DNA from: Rhyacophila brunnea
Taxonomy: Eukaryota > Arthropoda > Insecta > Trichoptera > Rhyacophilidae
Length of the DNA stretch: 64,000 nt
Direction of reading: 5' to 3'
Assembly: GCA_022495005.1 (NCBI GenBank)
Contig: JAGYXB010001793.1
Span: 2,232,001-2,296,000, forward strand
Positions 60,105 through 64,000 of the stretch are shown in pieces. Below the pieces are notes generated by a model. It did not search any database. It had not been told where the DNA came from and worked only from the letters and a program-made list of their open reading frames with translations. Both the position numbers and the translations under genes were made by a program. Each line of letters opens with the position of its first letter. The stretch's first letter is position 1.

Positions 60105-61150
60105 ACTCAACTATGATGAAATTAACTTGTAGTCCTACAACTTCAGCATTACAAATTTCACTAATATTGAAGACTAGCTTTTCTGGTTTGGTTCGGAAAA
60201 TGCCGTATTTCAATAATTATCGAAATCCAACATGTGAAAGAATTTGTTTCATATTAATGTCCAGCTTCTTTCTGTCACTACCGAAAATAGAAGAGGCCTT
60301 GTAATTCCATATCATTTCTATACAGTGGCGGCTCGTGATAAGATATTTGGGGGTGCTGCGGTTGATTAAAAATAAAAATAAATGTTTATTTGGATTATAT
60401 TTTACATAAATAAGTAATTATATTAATAATTAAAATAAAGAACTTTTCATAAATTTCTTGCTGAAATAAATTTTAACAATATTAATAAATCGTTATAGCT
60501 ATATTTGCGTTGCGTGCTCACGAGCGACGCAACAGAGAAATTCTGAAATCGGACTGTCCGATCTGCAGTACCGATTACGCTTCCATTTGCGAGCACCACT
60601 GCCCGCGCTCTTCTTCGCCGACTCGAGAATATTCTATTGAAATCGGTACTGTGCAAAATCAAGTACCTACTGCGGTGTATGCTAATATTATTGGACATTG
60701 GATGTATCAATGTGCGGGCGAGCTGATTACACGCTTAATAATATTGATATTTTCATATAATATACATAAATTTATGTGTATTATAATATTACATTTGTGT
60801 ACCTATTAGCAAATAGTCCCAGAATATTGCAATAATTTACATATTATCGATCTAATTATCAAGTGAATTATATAACGAAATTGTTAGATATTTCAATAGT
60901 TAAATGTTGTTACAATAAGTATATTCAGTCAGTATGAAAAAACAGACGATTCGTGTTTTTTTTATCTTCAATATAAATAACCTCTGAATATTGGATGAAT
61001 CAGATAGTATTTTGTTTTATTCCATGAAAAATAGTGTCTGGAAACCCTGTGAGTTTTTGTGTTTCCTCTCTGATATTATTATCTCGGTTCACGAGAGACT
61101 TAAGGTAGATTAAGTAGATATTGGTTTACTGATGTAAAAAACACTTTCAG

Positions 61151-61272
61151 ATACATCTGGGCCGTGTTGAACGAGCATGTCGAACCTGACTTTCCGTACA
61201 TCAGCGACGCGGCCACGTATTCTCCCGAGAGTTGCTTCTTCGGACAGTTAATAAACATCGGATGTGTCTTAC
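61151..61272 (+). CDS. Single exon of a DRAM/Frag1-like membrane protein (partial)
   Basis: This 122-base exon has a good acceptor (ACACTTTCAG) and a donor (GTATGT) at 61273. Read from 61152 it encodes about 40 residues with the core PYISDAATYSPES, then CFFGQLINIG. DRAM-family proteins (damage-regulated autophagy modulators, multi-pass lysosomal or endomembrane proteins) carry a strongly conserved PYISDxxTxxPES segment after their first helix, followed by FG and a helix. The entry phase is one base plus codons and the exit phase is one base. I could not find the first exon upstream or the next exon before 64000. The WAC-like gene starts 325 bases downstream, so it may sit in an intron of this gene. 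This could instead be a stranded exon of a broken copy. Confidence 0.7.
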
Positions 61273-61597
61273 GTATGTATGATTGAACCGAACAGCCATA
61301 TTTGTGATCATATCCACCCAATTTGTAACAATCATCTCCATTATTAATTACAAAAGTGCTTTGACTACATTTATCACATGGTACATTTTTGTTCAGACAC
61401 TAAAATTGTTGTGAATTTGGGTTAAATGATTGTCACAATATTGATGTATAAACCTGCTTATATGCTTTGTAAAAAAGAACATTTTACAGCCAACGCCGAC
61501 AGTATTTGTTGGCATATTTCAAGTGCGTCTTTTTAAAACTGAGAGTATAGTGTTTTGACATTAGTGGATTTCTTAACAATTTTCTTGTGGAAAGGGA

Positions 61598-62566
61598 ATG
61601 TCACCGAGACGCGACAGAATGAACCGAAACAAAAGAGATCATGGCGGCGGTCACGGGCGGGGGGAGAACGGCAATTCAGAAAACAGTCGAAGCTCGAACG
61701 AAGTGTGGACCGAGCATGTCAGCTCGTCGGGAAAAAAGTACTACTATAATAGTATCTGTGGCATATCGCAGTGGGACAAACCGGCCGATTGGGTCGACCC
61801 GAATCCTCGAAGACATCAATCGTCCGATCACGATGCGGATCACGGCTCAAAACGGTACAAAGACAACGCCGGAAATCATTCTGACAGTCATTATAGAGAC
61901 CAACACGACTCTCGAAATAATAGAAACTCACATTATTCCCACAATGACGTGCACGTCTTGCACGATACCGATACGTCGTCCGGCGGAAGCACTCCGGTAC
62001 AAGACACTTCGTGCAGGATGAGGCCGGGCAATCAAGAAGCGCAGACTCCGTTATCCATGGCGAGCGCCTTACCGAGGAATCTCTCGCATCAGTTACCGGC
62101 CACGCCTGTAATCAATCATTCCCTGTCCGTTAACCACTGCCCTCCGATGATGATGCATCAGGAGTCGGTCAACAGACACACGCCTCTGAACGTTCTCCTG
62201 AAATCGAAAATCGAAGGCATTCAAAACGTGGGAACGTACGGTAACTTCAGCGGATCGGACAGTCCGATGCTCACCGCGTCCCTTTCTAAATACGTGTCGA
62301 ACGATCTGGGCAAGCATGTGATGGGATGGCCGGCTGAGGTGCTGGAGAGGCAAGCGCAGAAGTTCGCGGACGAGGCGTACGCCCTGGGCGATCTTCAGTG
62401 CATGCGAGTGTGCACCGACCTCAAAGTGGCGCGCGCCGTTGTCCGTCACGTGGAGATCCAGGCCACCCTGCAGGACCAGAAGCTCATGTACCTGCGCCAG
62501 CTCATTGAGAGCGTCAAAGATGTCACCTCGCATAATTCTGTCATCTCTGCTGATCTTAACGGCTGA
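61598..62566 (+). CDS. wac: WAC-like WW-domain adaptor with coiled coil, intronless, 322 aa
   Basis: A single uninterrupted ORF. Residues about 35-66 form a WW domain: W37 and W59 are 22 apart, with the aromatic run KKYYYN between them and proline 62 (QWDKPADW) after. Residues about 230-322 match the conserved WAC C-terminus, with GKHVMGWPAEVLERQAQKFA and then VEIQATLQDQKLMYLRQLIE, the predicted coiled coil. WAC is a nuclear adaptor that links the RNF20/RNF40 H2B ubiquitin ligase to RNA polymerase II; its fly homologue is also reported in TTT/mTORC1 assembly. The middle is rich in His, Asn, Asp and Ser. At 322 residues it is about half the human length (647), with a short linker between the domains. 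It has no introns, and its coding GC is well above the flanks. It lies 325 bases after a DRAM-like exon on the same strand. It could be a retrocopy or a naturally compact gene; the intact frame argues for function. Confidence 0.9.
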   Translation: MSPRRDRMNRNKRDHGGGHGRGENGNSENSRSSNEVWTEHVSSSGKKYYYNSICGISQWDKPADWVDPNPRRHQSSDHDADHGSKRYKDNAGNHSDSHYRDQHDSRNNRNSHYSHNDVHVLHDTDTSSGGSTPVQDTSCRMRPGNQEAQTPLSMASALPRNLSHQLPATPVINHSLSVNHCPPMMMHQESVNRHTPLNVLLKSKIEGIQNVGTYGNFSGSDSPMLTASLSKYVSNDLGKHVMGWPAEVLERQAQKFADEAYALGDLQCMRVCTDLKVARAVVRHVEIQATLQDQKLMYLRQLIESVKDVTSHNSVISADLNG

Positions 62567-64000
62567 ACCGCATCTTCATGGTCAATTTTCTAAATTGTAA
62601 AGCTTGTACTGAATGAATGCATTAATCAAACCCGAGTATGTATCATCCGGTTTTGTTGTTTCTTATAATTTTAAATATATTATTTCAATTAATATTAGTG
62701 TTGTCGTTTCTAATATATCTAAAGGTGAATTAGCTTCACATATATCGGCAGCGCAAGTGTAATACGGCGGTGTAATTAAACCATTTAATGGCTATGTGCT
62801 AAGATTGCCTTGTAAAACAACATGTTTTTCACATAATAAAATAAGGGATTTTGAATTTACATGAATGACTAGTACATGAACCTTGATTGTCATTCACTGC
62901 AATAATAATATTGATGCTTGGATAAGTCATTTGTGTCATAATACATTAGGAATTTTTGGGTATTTCCACATATAAATTTTGGGTTTTACCTCCTATCAGT
63001 AAATTTGCAGGTTTTTGCCTACTTAATTGCAGTCATTAAATTTATTACTTTCCAAGAAAATAAGTATTTTACTATTATTTATTTCGATTTATATGGATAA
63101 TGGCCTTTGGGACAAAATTCCATTTCGAATTACGAAATAACGAATATTTCGATTTATAACAAACTTTTTGTATGAAAAATGATTCTTAGGGGAAAATTGA
63201 CGAAAAATTCGAAAAACGGCGAAATTCGATTTATCGTTTTTCGAATTATCGAGGTTCTACTGTATATATTAAAACATTTGATAGATTTGGTAAACCTGTG
63301 GTTCCAATAGGATGGGGCCACATGTCGTACAGCCGTAAAACACTAACTTTATTAACATTCGTACCAGAAGTAAATTTTAAAATATTGTATTATATTTAAA
63401 GTATTGTAGGAGTTGTTCCATCGCTAATATAATCAAATTGATTGTTATTCATAGTTTTCGACGAAGAAGTATGATGTCGTGGGAGCATCATTGTAAATTG
63501 GGCTTGCAATTTTACATAACAATGGCAAAATTTTTCTATATCCCCTGAAGATTTTCACGCAGTATTTCACTTACTCCGACAATATGTTTTTCTAATTTGA
63601 CTTTTTTTTGTTATACAATGTTTGATTTGAAATGCAGTGTTTCTTAATTTTACAACTCTTAAAGTTATTGATTGCAAGCAGTCATTTCGGACAATGAAAA
63701 GATCATTCTGAAGTTATGCAGTCCGAAATAGCCGTCGAGATTATAGAATTTATTTCAAAACAAAATATAATTGAGTTCTACAACATAAATGCAATTAATA
63801 TATGTATAGGTATATTTTAAATTATGAATCTTAATTATATTCCGAGACTGAAATTATTACATATTTATGTCATTACGAGGATTCATATATTATTCACGAC
63901 AATATAATATTAATGTCAATTTACAGAAAATTACTTTTTTAGTTTTAATACTGTATGTCAATATTATACTTTTGTAAAATAAAATTCTACCAAGTAAATG
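62567..64000. other. Downstream of the WAC-like gene: 3' UTR and AT-rich DNA
   Basis: Candidate poly(A) signals are ATTAAA at 62775 and AATAAA at 62835. The later DNA holds a TCGAATTA-rich patch (63120-63260) and no ORF of note. Confidence 0.45.

Noticed and set aside
62093..62533. 146-codon minus ORF
   Set aside because: Antisense to the WAC coding exon; its high GC explains the lack of stops.

Overview
The window is AT-rich (by eye roughly one-third GC) nuclear DNA from an insect. The evidence is spliced genes with GT-AG introns, TTAGG-type (CCTAA on the + strand) repeat tracts, and mariner, hAT, RTE-like LINE and tRNA-derived SINE debris. The order cannot be fixed from the sequence; a hemipteran or a lepidopteran would both fit. 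Genes are sparse and most of the window is transposon-derived.

Genes. (1) A multi-exon SLC16-family (monocarboxylate-transporter-like) gene on the + strand. Nine coding exons from 14212 to 23795 join in frame, and the first exon(s), with the start codon and first membrane helix, were not found. (2) One isolated exon (61151-61272, +) of a DRAM/Frag1-like membrane protein. (3) Just downstream, an intronless 322-codon WAC-like gene (WW domain plus conserved C-terminal region, 61598-62566, +). A few weaker exon-like ORFs (6763-7041 -, 22839-23237 -, 38527-38856 -) are listed with low confidence.

Mobile DNA. The most striking region is 42.1-57.2 kb. A CCTAA-repeat tract is split by two insertions: a solo LTR (42261-44597) and a complete LTR retrotransposon on the minus strand (44657-56970). 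Both begin TG, end CA and are flanked by the same 4-bp duplication, CTAA. The full element has unusually long LTRs (2602 and 2510 bp), nearly identical apart from one 91-bp deletion. It has a tRNA-Lys-type primer binding site, a gag ORF with a zinc knuckle, an in-frame TGA followed by a long ORF almost free of methionine at its start, a third ORF with a duplicated basic module, and a minisatellite. I find no protease, reverse transcriptase or integrase. A hAT-like element with a perfect 8-bp duplication lies at its primer binding site, and that element carries a further insertion, so the nest is at least four deep. Inverted copies of a short motif (42091, 57171) bracket the whole array, so the CCTAA tract may itself sit inside an older transposon.

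Elsewhere there are a decayed but full-length mariner (1214-2500), a mariner fragment inside an SLC16 intron (about 20745-21657), an internally deleted mariner inside a MITE (33330-33748) whose empty counterpart is at 59278-59694, a hAT remnant with an 8-bp duplication (9582-10480), a second hAT-like MITE (7491-8051), a foldback cluster (4300-5010), three copies of a tRNA-derived SINE, LINE 3' fragments and several TIR elements. No CRISPR array, rRNA or convincing intact tRNA gene was seen.
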